A stretch of 64,000 bases of DNA from Pseudoalteromonas sp. N1230-9 (GTDB lineage Bacteria > Pseudomonadota > Gammaproteobacteria > Enterobacterales > Alteromonadaceae), in assembly GCF_032716425.1 (NCBI RefSeq), contig NZ_CP090419.1, positions 1,862,001-1,926,000 on the forward strand, written 5' to 3'. Shown here one piece after another: positions 7,266-16,093 of this stretch. The notes under the pieces were generated by a model that was not told the DNA's origin, made no database searches, and worked only from the letters and a program-made list of their open reading frames with translations. Position numbers and translations under genes: made by a program. The stretch's first letter is position 1. Each line of letters starts with the position of its first letter.

Positions 7266-8990
7266 ATGCGTACCAGTCAATATATACTCGCAACACTTAA
7301 AGAAACTCCGTCTGATGCAGAAATTGTTTCTCATCAATTAATGCTACGAGCAGGCATGATCCGCCGCGTTGCGTCGGGTTTGTATACATGGTTGCCCTCT
7401 GGTCTACGCGTACTTAAAAAAGTAGAAAACATTGTACGTGAAGAAATGGATAAAGCAGGCGCTATCGAAATGTTAATGCCTATTATCCAACCAGCTGACC
7501 TTTGGGAAGAGTCTGGTCGTTGGGAGCAATTTGGTCCTGAATTACTGCGCATCAATGACCGTCATAACCGTCCATTTGCCCTTGGTCCAACACACGAAGA
7601 AGTGATCACTGATTTTGTGCGCAAAGAAGTGAGCTCTTATAAGCAATTACCACTGACTCTTTATCAAGTACAAACTAAAGTACGTGACGAAGTTCGCCCT
7701 CGTTTTGGTGTAATGCGTGCCCGTGAATTCACTATGAAAGATGCTTACTCTTTCCACTTAAGTGATGAGTGTCTAGAGAAAACATACCAAGTAATGCACA
7801 AAGCATACTGTAACATTTTTGAACGCCTTGGTCTTGATTACCGCCCTGTTATCGCCGACACAGGTTCTATCGGTGGTAGCGTATCACACGAGTTCCATGT
7901 ACTTGCAGAATCAGGTGAAGATGCAATCGCATTTAGTGATGCAAGTGATTACGCTGCAAACATCGAAAAAGCAGAAGCGCTCGCGCCAACTGAAGAGCGC
8001 CCAGGAGCAACTAAAGAGTTAAAAGCATTCCCAACGCCTGATGCAAAAACCATTGCTGAGCTTAAACAGCACTACGGTGTTAAACCTCATCGCGGCGTTA
8101 AAACATTAATCGTGTATGGTGCGCCAGATGAGAACGAACAACGTGGTTTGGTGGCGCTTGTATTACGTGGCGACCATGAGCTAAACGAGTTGAAAGCTGA
8201 AAAGCACCCGCTTGTAGACTCACCGCTTGAAATGGCGAAAGAAGAAGACATCGTTGCTGCTATTGGCGCAAAACCTGGCTCATTAGGTCCTGTAGGTCTT
8301 AAAATGCCAATTATTGTTGACCGTTCAGCTAACATAATGGCTGATTTTGTTGCGGGTGCGAATAAAGACGACGAACACTACAGCGGCATTAACTGGGATC
8401 GCGATGTAGAAAACTACGAAGTTGCTGATATTCGTAACATCGTTGAAGGCGACCCAAGCCCTTGTGGTCAAGGGTCACTGCAAATTAAACGTGGTATTGA
8501 AGTTGGTCACATTTTCCAACTAGGTACTAAGTACTCAGAAGCAATGAAAGCAGGCGTTCTGAGTGAATCAGGTAAAAACCAAGTCATGACGATGGGTTGT
8601 TACGGTATTGGTGTTTCACGTATCGTGGCTGCTGCCATTGAGCAAAATAACGACCAATACGGCATTAAATGGCCGCAACCTATCGCGCCATTTGATTTAG
8701 CAATCGTACCGATGAACATGCATAAGTCTCACCGTATTCCTGATATTGCAGATAACCTTTACAAAGGTTTAAAAGATGCAGGTTTAGATGTGTTATTTGA
8801 TGACCGTAAAGAGCGCCCTGGTGTAATGTTTAACGATATGGAACTTCTAGGTGTACCTTTCACACTCGTTATTGGTGAGCGTAATCTTGATGAAAATAAG
8901 GTTGAGCTTAAAAACCGTCGTACCGGTGAAAAGTTAATGCTTGATTTAGATAGTGCTGCTTCCGAAATTGCCGCACTCGTTAAAGGCTAA
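7266..8990 (+). CDS. proS: Prolyl-tRNA synthetase
   Basis: A 574-residue class II synthetase of the bacterial type that charges tRNA-Pro. Domain order is visible. The N-terminal catalytic part has motif 1 and motif 2 ([19 protein letters not shown], then [19 protein letters not shown]). The middle INS editing domain (about residues 225-400) hydrolyses mischarged Ala-tRNA-Pro. Motif 3 follows ([16 protein letters not shown]), then the C-terminal anticodon-binding domain ([33 protein letters not shown]). Length equals the E. coli enzyme (572). A TTCG-loop terminator follows the stop. Confidence 0.98.
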   Translation: MRTSQYILATLKETPSDAEIVSHQLMLRAGMIRRVASGLYTWLPSGLRVLKKVENIVREEMDKAGAIEMLMPIIQPADLWEESGRWEQFGPELLRINDRHNRPFALGPTHEEVITDFVRKEVSSYKQLPLTLYQVQTKVRDEVRPRFGVMRAREFTMKDAYSFHLSDECLEKTYQVMHKAYCNIFERLGLDYRPVIADTGSIGGSVSHEFHVLAESGEDAIAFSDASDYAANIEKAEALAPTEERPGATKELKAFPTPDAKTIAELKQHYGVKPHRGVKTLIVYGAPDENEQRGLVALVLRGDHELNELKAEKHPLVDSPLEMAKEEDIVAAIGAKPGSLGPVGLKMPIIVDRSANIMADFVAGANKDDEHYSGINWDRDVENYEVADIRNIVEGDPSPCGQGSLQIKRGIEVGHIFQLGTKYSEAMKAGVLSESGKNQVMTMGCYGIGVSRIVAAAIEQNNDQYGIKWPQPIAPFDLAIVPMNMHKSHRIPDIADNLYKGLKDAGLDVLFDDRKERPGVMFNDMELLGVPFTLVIGERNLDENKVELKNRRTGEKLMLDLDSAASEIAALVKG

Positions 8991-9008
8991 TTAAGCCAAT
9001 CATTTATA

Positions 9009-9034
9009 AAAAAACCGCTTCGGCGGTTTTTTTA
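9009..9034 (+). terminator. Intrinsic terminator of proS
   Basis: CCGC-TTCG-GCGG (9015-9026) flanked by an A run and a T run. Confidence 0.92.
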
Positions 9035-9128
9035 TTTTTATCAATTGTCATAGATGTTTCGCTAAAGCGTCTTTTAACTGTCATTGATTCTGCCTAGCAT
9101 TTACTTTATTACACCATGAGTAAATGCC

Positions 9129-9956
9129 ATGAATAACACCACTTGCAGTAATAAAACCCACTATCCTGCCGTTTGGATTTCCGACGTTCACTTAGGTTAC
9201 AAAGACTGCCAAGCGCAGTACTTACTAGACTTTTTAAATGCCATTGAATGCGATGTACTGTATTTGGTCGGTGATATTGTTGATTTATGGTCGATGAAAC
9301 GACAATTTTTCTGGCACCCTAGCCATTATGATGTATTAGCGCTTATTCAACAAAAAGCGAAAGATGGAACTCGCGTGATCTATATACCAGGTAACCACGA
9401 CGAAACGTTTCGCCAGTATGCCGATGAGTCTTTATTTGGTATTGAAGTACATCAGCAATATATCCACACAACAAAAGCCAATAAACGTTTTTTACTTTTG
9501 CACGGCGATGATTTCGACTCGGCAACCCGTTACAACAAGTTAATTAGTATTGCAGGCGATGCAGGATACGACTTACTGTTATTTTTAAATCGCTGGACTA
9601 ATCGCATCCGCCGTTTATTTGGTGGTCATTATTGGTCGTTGGCGTCATGGATCAAAGCACGAGTGCATAAAGCCCGTGAAGCAATTGATGCATTCGAAAA
9701 AGCAGCTATTCATGAAGCAAAAAAGCAAGGTGTGGACGGTATTATATGTGGCCATATTCACCACCCAGCCGTTAAAGTAGTTGATGGTATTTTATATTGT
9801 AATGATGGCGACTGGATAGAAAACTGTACGGCTATTGTAGAGAATGACTGTGGAAGAATTGAATTACTTCACTGGAGTGAAACACAAAAAGTAATTCACT
9901 CAGCAGACATCGGCAAGCTAATGCCAAATCCCGCTCATAATAAAGATGCCGCATAG
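9129..9956 (+). CDS. LpxH-like UDP-2,3-diacylglucosamine diphosphatase family phosphoesterase
   Basis: A 275-residue metallophosphoesterase with all five metal-binding motifs in order: DVHLG (about 20), GDIVDLW (about 49), GNHDE (about 84), the HGDDFD block (about 127) and GHIHHP (about 212). The spacing and the YLVGDIVDLW motif place it in the COG2908 family of LpxH, which cleaves UDP-diacylglucosamine to lipid X in lipid A synthesis. It is about 35 residues longer than classical LpxH. It could be a paralogue with another nucleotide-diphosphate substrate, because a canonical lpxH may exist elsewhere. It converges on the hybrid kinase gene with a 12-bp gap and no obvious terminator between them. 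Confidence 0.78.
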   Translation: MNNTTCSNKTHYPAVWISDVHLGYKDCQAQYLLDFLNAIECDVLYLVGDIVDLWSMKRQFFWHPSHYDVLALIQQKAKDGTRVIYIPGNHDETFRQYADESLFGIEVHQQYIHTTKANKRFLLLHGDDFDSATRYNKLISIAGDAGYDLLLFLNRWTNRIRRLFGGHYWSLASWIKARVHKAREAIDAFEKAAIHEAKKQGVDGIICGHIHHPAVKVVDGILYCNDGDWIENCTAIVENDCGRIELLHWSETQKVIHSADIGKLMPNPAHNKDAA

Positions 9957-9968
9957 CCAAACTAATAT

Positions 9969-12900
9969 CTAGTCAGCATTAAGCCACATAACGAGTTTAT
10001 TTCGAAGTGTGGCTTGTTTTATCGGCTTGGTAATATAGTCGTTCATACCTACACTCAGACACTTTTCTCTATCGCCTGCCATCGCACTTGCGGTCATGGC
10101 AATAATAACAATATCTTGAAAACGTTCTGTTGCGTTACCTTGCCTTATTTGTTTGGTGCAATCATAGCCGTTCATATTTGGCATTTGGCAATCCATCAAA
10201 ATAAGGTCAAACTGGGTTTCGCTATTTTTAAGAACCTCCAATGCTTCAATACCATCACTAGCAGACTCGATATTAATGTTTGTATCGCGCAAAATAGCTT
10301 TACTTACTTCAATGTTGATCAGATTATCATCGACAATAAGTATAGAGCGATTGCAAAAATCAACATCTACAATTTCTTTTACTATATTATTTTTATGATT
10401 GAGTATTTGCTCATCATAGTTAAATAACATCGCTAGCCGATAAAGAAGCTCATCTTGTGTTATAGGCTTTGCTATCACTGTCGCATTTGTTGGTAAAGAG
10501 TATTTTTTTTCTAATGCGGACAAAGTGCCAATCACTAACAGTTTACTATTGCTATCTTGATTAGCGTGTTCAATAAAGTCACTAATTTGTGGGTGTTTTT
10601 GATCCACAATGATGAGATCAAATTGGGTTTTATTTCCCTTTTCTAATAAGGACCACGACGTTATATGTTGCTCTTCCAATTGAGTAAAAGATTTTAATAG
10701 GCTTATTAAGTTTTGCTTCAAAGGCTCGTACAATAAAGCAAGTGCTACTTTTTTATTCGCTAGTATAGCAGTTTGACTATTCGATTTACTTGGTTGACTG
10801 AGTGTCATCAAAACCGTGGCAGTAAAACAACTACCCTGACCTTTTTCACTCTCAACATCAATATCACCACCCATTAGTTGCGATAACTTGCGACTTATTG
10901 AAAGACCCAATCCGCTGCCGCCATAGTGCCTAGTTGTACTTGAATCTTCTTGTGTAAAAACATCAAATAGCTTTTGTTGGCTATCTTTTGATATACCTAT
11001 GCCCGTGTCTGTTACTTTAAAAGTTAATAATACTTTACCATCCAGCATTTCTCGTTCACTGATATGTAAACTAACAAATCCTTGGTGAGTAAACTTAAAC
11101 GCGTTACTGAGTAAGTTATTAAGTATTTGCTTTAAACGATGGCTATCTCCAACAAAGCCCCTGTGGCTAACTAAACTTGAATCAAAGAGCACTTCCAACC
11201 CTTTCTTTTGGCCTTGTACTGCCATTGATGTCATCAAATCATTACACACAGAAACAACATCAAACTCATGGTGATCTAAATCTAGTTTGCCAGCTTCAAT
11301 TTTAGAAAAGTCTAAAATATCATTAATCAGAGTCATTAATGATTGTGCGCTACTGTTGGCGTAATGTAGGTACTGTTTTTGCTGAGTTGTGAGGGGCTCA
11401 ATTTCAAGCATTTCTAGCATACCGAGTACACCGTTCATTGGTGTGCGTATTTCGTGAGAGATATTAGCAACGAATTGGCTTTTAGCCTTACTTGCGGCCA
11501 GAGCCTGCTTTGTTGCTTCTTCTAGCTCAGCTGTACGATTTTGAACTTTTTCTTCGAGCGTTTCGTTTAGTTGCTCAAGTTGATGTTGTGCCCTTTTTAA
11601 TGAGTTAATATTACGAATTATTGCAGCGACTTGGACTTGTTTTTTAAGCGCATCAAAAATCGGGGCCAGAGTAATTGAGAAATAATGGCACTGTGTTTCA
11701 TCTATATAAATGGCTTCAAACGAGCAGCGTTCATTATTTTTTATAGCTTGTGCAATTCCTTGAAAATCTTCATCATTGTAATTGAACAAGTTATCAAAAT
11801 TTGTTTCCTTTTCTTTTATGCTAAAAAACTCTTTTGCAGTTTGATTGGCATTGCAAATAGTGCCATCAGGGGTAACCATAATAATTGCATCAGAGGAGCT
11901 TTCTATAATTTTGCTGTTTTTTTCTTTGAAAAAGCTCAATTCGAGTTTTCGGCTTATGTCACGCTGATAAATTATAAATAGCACGATCACAGCAAGAATA
12001 ATCAAACATAGCATGGCTATGAATTTATAGCGTTTACTTTTAATCTCATGCAACATAGTCTGGGTATCAACAGACACTGCCAGTGTAAGTGGCTTCATAT
12101 CAATACCATTAGAGAACTGAATAACTTTCTTTAAATAAAGTTTCTCTGGCAAGCTCATAAAATCGAAAATATCAATTTGATCCATCGCCTGATTAGTTGA
12201 AAACTCTTGCTTCCAAAATCGCGCATCCCCTAACTCAAAGCTAAAACGGTATGCTTCATTTGGGTGATAAATAAATTGCTGATCAGCATTAAGAAGGTAG
12301 ACATCAAAAATATTTGCTGTGTTTTCAACTAATCCGTTTAAAAGATCATCGGCATAATAGTTGACGATCAGAACAGCAAAGGGCTCTCCGTACGGGTCAC
12401 GTACTAATTTTGATACGCGATACGCACTCACATAGGGAATTTGTATATGACCATTCTCTCTATTGTAATTAATAGACGAAACATAAACATGACCATTGGG
12501 TAACCCCTTTGTTATTTGCATGTAGTCTCGATGACCTTTTAACTGCAAATCAGCTTCAGCTATGCGCTTTACTTCGCCATTAATATTATCAACCCTGACA
12601 ACTTCTTTACCTTCCTGCCCAATGTAGATATAGCGAGCTTGTGCTAAGTCTTTATCTGTCACCATAAAACCACTGAAGATCTTAGCTAGCCTATCTTTCC
12701 ATGCTGATATTGGTGTGCCAAGAACAGGATCAATATTCTTATCGTTTGTAGCGCGCATAATCGCCATAATCGGGGGAGTGGCGTCTAAGAAATTAAGCGC
12801 AGAAATATTTTCTCTAAGTGTAGAGGTAAACCTATCCTCTTTTGTGGTTAGCTCTCGTTTCATTTGCTCTAATGTACGAGCATACACATCTTCACGGGTA

Positions 12901-13010
12901 TCAAATTCAAATTTTATTATCGCAACGCACGCAAGAGAGATCAAAACCAACAGAGCAACAAAAGGAAGCTTGTGCCGATAAAAGAAATTAGTTGCTTTAA
13001 GCAAATCCAT
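9969..13010 (-). CDS. Hybrid sensor histidine kinase with double receiver region
   Basis: A 1013-residue inner-membrane hybrid kinase. The order is: a transmembrane helix (about 13-33), a periplasmic sensor domain of about 290 residues resembling a double-Cache fold, a second transmembrane helix (about 328-347), PAS (about 365-475), a coiled coil, and HisKA with phosphoacceptor H519 in FVANISHEIRTPMNG. HATPase_c follows (GGSGLGLSISRKLSQLMGG). A degenerate receiver-like domain comes next (about 750-860; FDLIIVDQKHP and VIAKPITQDEL). The intact C-terminal receiver has acceptor D940 (LILMDCQMPNMNG). There is no HPt or DNA-binding domain and no adjacent regulator gene, so an HPt partner must be encoded elsewhere. 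The signal sensed is unknown. Confidence 0.9.
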   Translation of the reverse strand: MDLLKATNFFYRHKLPFVALLVLISLACVAIIKFEFDTREDVYARTLEQMKRELTTKEDRFTSTLRENISALNFLDATPPIMAIMRATNDKNIDPVLGTPISAWKDRLAKIFSGFMVTDKDLAQARYIYIGQEGKEVVRVDNINGEVKRIAEADLQLKGHRDYMQITKGLPNGHVYVSSINYNRENGHIQIPYVSAYRVSKLVRDPYGEPFAVLIVNYYADDLLNGLVENTANIFDVYLLNADQQFIYHPNEAYRFSFELGDARFWKQEFSTNQAMDQIDIFDFMSLPEKLYLKKVIQFSNGIDMKPLTLAVSVDTQTMLHEIKSKRYKFIAMLCLIILAVIVLFIIYQRDISRKLELSFFKEKNSKIIESSSDAIIMVTPDGTICNANQTAKEFFSIKEKETNFDNLFNYNDEDFQGIAQAIKNNERCSFEAIYIDETQCHYFSITLAPIFDALKKQVQVAAIIRNINSLKRAQHQLEQLNETLEEKVQNRTAELEEATKQALAASKAKSQFVANISHEIRTPMNGVLGMLEMLEIEPLTTQQKQYLHYANSSAQSLMTLINDILDFSKIEAGKLDLDHHEFDVVSVCNDLMTSMAVQGQKKGLEVLFDSSLVSHRGFVGDSHRLKQILNNLLSNAFKFTHQGFVSLHISEREMLDGKVLLTFKVTDTGIGISKDSQQKLFDVFTQEDSSTTRHYGGSGLGLSISRKLSQLMGGDIDVESEKGQGSCFTATVLMTLSQPSKSNSQTAILANKKVALALLYEPLKQNLISLLKSFTQLEEQHITSWSLLEKGNKTQFDLIIVDQKHPQISDFIEHANQDSNSKLLVIGTLSALEKKYSLPTNATVIAKPITQDELLYRLAMLFNYDEQILNHKNNIVKEIVDVDFCNRSILIVDDNLINIEVSKAILRDTNINIESASDGIEALEVLKNSETQFDLILMDCQMPNMNGYDCTKQIRQGNATERFQDIVIIAMTASAMAGDREKCLSVGMNDYITKPIKQATLRNKLVMWLNAD

Positions 13011-13133
13011 TGAATTAAAAAGCCTTATTTACCATTATTCACAGAGTATAGGAGAATTTCATAATAAAGATGGGGTATAAATAAAAAATATTAATCAATA
13101 AGGATGTAACACAAGGTAACATATTGAAAATAT

Positions 13134-13161
13134 TAAAAAAGCACCAAGGTGGTGCTTTTTT
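13134..13161 (-). terminator. Terminator downstream of the ABC exporter operon
   Basis: AGCACC (13140-13145) / GGTGCT (13151-13156), with A6 on the left and T6 on the right. It works for the minus-strand operon ending at 13185, and its T run also faces the plus strand. Confidence 0.85.
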
Positions 13162-13184
13162 GTTAGGTAAAAACAATACGTCTT

Positions 13185-14396
13185 TTATCTAAATAAGACA
13201 TCTTCTTTATTAAACCATTTAACACAAAATGCGAGTAATGCACCTGCCACAATCACTGTCGCTAGAAAAATTAAACCCACGAGTGTGTAATCGACTGTGC
13301 CTTTAATGATTTCTTTGATTGCAAGTGAAACGTTTGTCACTGGAATAAAGGCTGTTTTGCTAGTCAGTTCAATATTAGGCAAAACTGAAAGCACTATAGG
13401 GAAAAATACACCCATGCTAAGTGGCGCCATGTAGTTTTGTGCTTCTTTAAAGGTTCGCGCATAAATAGAAATGGCCAACGCTAATGAAGAGAAGATTGCA
13501 GCGATTGGCAATAACAATACAAAAATCAATCCTAAATCCAACACGGTTAAAGAACTAAATGCGTTTTTAACAACCGCTAAATCCACAAAAGCAATGGCTA
13601 TTGATACCCACACCCCCATACTAAGTACCGTTATGGTAGTTGTCGCAATTGAAGAAGCAAGTAGGGTTACAAACTTACCTAACACAAGCTGCGTACGCGT
13701 AATTGGTGTAAGTAAAAGCGTTTCGAGGGTTCCGCGCTCTTTTTCACCGGCACCTAAATCAATCGCTGGATATGTTGCGCCAACTAGGACCAGAGGTATT
13801 AGTAGATAAGGAATAAATCCACCAATTTTCTCACCAAGGTTTTCACGTTTATCTGCGGTATCGACCTTAACTACTTTAATAGGCTCAATAATTGCCGCTT
13901 GTTGCTGCTCGGATACGCCAAAACTAAGAAGCTTAGTCGTGCGCAGTTTATCGCCATATTCTTTCGCAAGCTCCTTAACGCGGTCAAATAAAAAGTTAAT
14001 TGCTTTAGCGTCGTTATACACAACTTGCCATTCGCTTTGCTTAGCGTTATCTAAAGTTTGCTTAGCGTCTGACGGCAAATAGATACCCATATCTATGGTG
14101 CCCGCTTTAACTGCTTTGGTAAGGTCCTCTACTGTATTAAAGGTTTCGTCACCTTTATATAAAGCAAAGCTCTTGTGGTAAAACACCTTATCAGTAAACT
14201 CTTGCGCGTAATTACCATTGATGATGGCGTAAGTATGGACCTCTTGTTCTGCCTCTAATGCTGCTTGTGAACTAATAAATGCCATTACAGCAAATAATAA
14301 TGGAAAAACAGCAACCGGCAGTGCGACCACGAATATTAATGTTTTACGGTCACGTAACAGCTCTTTTAATTCCTTTTTAAATACTTCAAACATCAC
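13185..14396 (-). CDS. ABC-2 type transporter permease (NatB-like)
   Basis: A 403-residue inner-membrane permease of the NatB/COG1668 group. It has an N-terminal cytoplasmic start (MFEVFKKELKELLRDRKTL), TM1 (about 18-40), a long extracytoplasmic domain (about 45-185), then five more hydrophobic segments, including the conserved cytoplasmic coupling stretch GAGEKERGTLETLLLTPITRTQLVLGKF. It pairs with the ATPase gene immediately upstream, overlapping it by 11 bases. NatAB-type systems export Na+ in Bacillus, but relatives export other substrates, so sodium is only a possibility here. It is the last gene of a three-gene operon. Confidence 0.87.
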   Translation of the reverse strand: MMFEVFKKELKELLRDRKTLIFVVALPVAVFPLLFAVMAFISSQAALEAEQEVHTYAIINGNYAQEFTDKVFYHKSFALYKGDETFNTVEDLTKAVKAGTIDMGIYLPSDAKQTLDNAKQSEWQVVYNDAKAINFLFDRVKELAKEYGDKLRTTKLLSFGVSEQQQAAIIEPIKVVKVDTADKRENLGEKIGGFIPYLLIPLVLVGATYPAIDLGAGEKERGTLETLLLTPITRTQLVLGKFVTLLASSIATTTITVLSMGVWVSIAIAFVDLAVVKNAFSSLTVLDLGLIFVLLLPIAAIFSSLALAISIYARTFKEAQNYMAPLSMGVFFPIVLSVLPNIELTSKTAFIPVTNVSLAIKEIIKGTVDYTLVGLIFLATVIVAGALLAFCVKWFNKEDVLFR

Positions 14397-15174
14397 GATT
14401 CTCCGTCAAAATATTCATAAACGCTTGGTTTAGCTCTTCGCTTTGCCCAGTTTGTTTAAACTCATCCAATGTGCCATCAAAACAACTTATGCCTTGGTTT
14501 ATCACCGCAACACGGTCACAAAGTAACGCAACCTCATCTAAATGGTGTGTTGAGAAAATGACCGGTGTACCTTGCTCTTTAAGGCCACGAATAAACTTAA
14601 TGACGGTTTGCGTGGTCATGATATCTAAACCCGTAGTGGGCTCATCAAGAATAACCACATCAGGGTGATGAACAACTGCACGGGCAATATTGGCTTTTTG
14701 CTTCATGCCAGTAGATAAATTCTCAGCACGTTTATCAATAAAGTTGTGCATATCAAGTAAGGTGAAAAGCTCGTCACAACGAGCGGCTACCGCCTTTTTA
14801 CTCATGCCATGTAAACGGGCAAAGTATTCAACGTTTTCTTTAACCGTTAAACGTCCGTATAAGCCAGTACTCCCTGATAAAAAGCCGATTGATTTACGGC
14901 CAACTAAAGGTTTTTTAACAATATCGTGACCAGAGATGGTTATTGTTCCTTCATCAGGCTTGAGCGCTGTTGAGATCATTCTAAGTGTTGTTGTTTTACC
15001 AGCTCCGTTCGGGCCTAACAAGCCCAACACTTCGCCTTTATTACAGTGAAAGCTGACCTCTCTCACGGAATGAAAAAACTGCTTGTCTTCTCGGGGATCA
15101 ATATTATCCGTGTTATTTTTTTTATGATCTTTTGTTAGCTTAAACTTCTTTTTAAGCCCTGCTACTTCAATCAT
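14386..15174 (-). CDS. ABC transporter ATP-binding protein (NatA-like)
   Basis: An ATPase of 262 residues from the chosen start. Walker A is GPNGAGKTT, the Q-loop region is IGFLSGSTGLYGRLTV, the signature is LSTGMKQK, Walker B is DVVILDEPTTGLD, and the switch histidine is in STHHLDE. The ATG at 15174 (MIEVAGLKKKF) is preferred because GAAGGA lies a few bases upstream. The longer frame to 15258 would run deep into the DUF3025 gene and has no family counterpart. The gene overlaps the end of the DUF3025 gene by eight bases and the permease start by 11, so all three are likely translated in a coupled way. Confidence 0.9.
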   Translation of the reverse strand: MIEVAGLKKKFKLTKDHKKNNTDNIDPREDKQFFHSVREVSFHCNKGEVLGLLGPNGAGKTTTLRMISTALKPDEGTITISGHDIVKKPLVGRKSIGFLSGSTGLYGRLTVKENVEYFARLHGMSKKAVAARCDELFTLLDMHNFIDKRAENLSTGMKQKANIARAVVHHPDVVILDEPTTGLDIMTTQTVIKFIRGLKEQGTPVIFSTHHLDEVALLCDRVAVINQGISCFDGTLDEFKQTGQSEELNQAFMNILTENRDV

Positions 15175-15982
15175 TGCGTTTCCTTCGTTTCGGCCTAAAG
15201 TAGTCCGTGTTATTATAAAATTCTGGGTTATTATTCTCAGCCCACCAGGCAGGTACACCTAACAATGGTAAGGGTGACAAATTTTTATTGTCTCGCAAAC
15301 AATCGTCAACTTTAATCATCTCATAGAGACGTTGATCTATATATGCATACTGCTCGGCTAAATCTTTACAAAATATGTCATCAGGCACAACAATAAATAA
15401 TGCTTTACCCGTTAAACCTATATAAGGTTGTGTAAGCATTTCGTAGTTAGCATGACCAAACATGTAAGGACGTATAGTTTTACCCCATAATTCGCGCTGT
15501 ACTACAAATGCTTGCTGCCATTGATGGTCACGTAATTGCTGTTGCCAGCTTTGTTCGGTAATGGCTAATACAACGCCGCATTCATCAAACAAGGTAAGTG
15601 CATTTCTGTGTTTACTGCGCTCTTTTAGACCGTGCAGTTTAATTTCTTCAATGTGCTGATGATTAATCAGCGCTTTAGTTTTTGGGAATAGACACCAAAT
15701 AAAACCACCGAATAGATCATGCCAATTCTGCTGGCGTGTGGGTACTTGCCCTGTTTCAAAAATTATTTGTTCATAATACCGAGTTTCATCTGCAAACTTT
15801 TCATCTTCAGTAAAACTAATGGGGATCCCTTGCGAAGTCGAGGCGGTTAAAAATTGATTAAACCATTCACATGATGGCCAATCAGACAACTTATCTATAT
15901 TAAACAGTTTAACTAAATCAGCAAACGCACCGGTTGTAAGGTACTGCGTTGACCACTGTTCGGGGGCGGTGAATCGTTTCAT
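15167..15982 (-). CDS. DUF3025 family protein
   Basis: A 271-residue cytoplasmic protein. The core NWHDLFGGFIWCLFPKTKALIN followed by RNALTLFDECGVVLAI matches the uncharacterised DUF3025 family; no catalytic function is established for it. The C-terminus contains LSPLPLLGVPAWWAENNNPEFYN, also typical of the family. It is the first gene of an operon with an ABC-2 exporter, overlapping the ATPase gene by eight bases. This suggests co-expression but does not reveal a role. The start ATG at 15982 gives the usual family length. I can name the family but not a function. Confidence 0.82.
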   Translation of the reverse strand: MKRFTAPEQWSTQYLTTGAFADLVKLFNIDKLSDWPSCEWFNQFLTASTSQGIPISFTEDEKFADETRYYEQIIFETGQVPTRQQNWHDLFGGFIWCLFPKTKALINHQHIEEIKLHGLKERSKHRNALTLFDECGVVLAITEQSWQQQLRDHQWQQAFVVQRELWGKTIRPYMFGHANYEMLTQPYIGLTGKALFIVVPDDIFCKDLAEQYAYIDQRLYEMIKVDDCLRDNKNLSPLPLLGVPAWWAENNNPEFYNNTDYFRPKRRKRND

Positions 15983-16093
15983 TTCTTATAACATTTAACT
16001 TCTTGATGTATTGTGACTAGTTTACCGCAAAAACTGGTTCTCATTAATAGAACCTCATATACTAATGCTACCTTAAAACAAAAAAGATTGATT

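Noticed and set aside
7819..8022. 67-codon frame within proS
   Set aside because: It is a shifted reading of the conserved ProRS catalytic region, with no independent signals.
10014..10427. 137-codon plus-strand frame inside the hybrid kinase gene
   Set aside because: It is antisense to the well-conserved receiver domain and has no SD or domain of its own.
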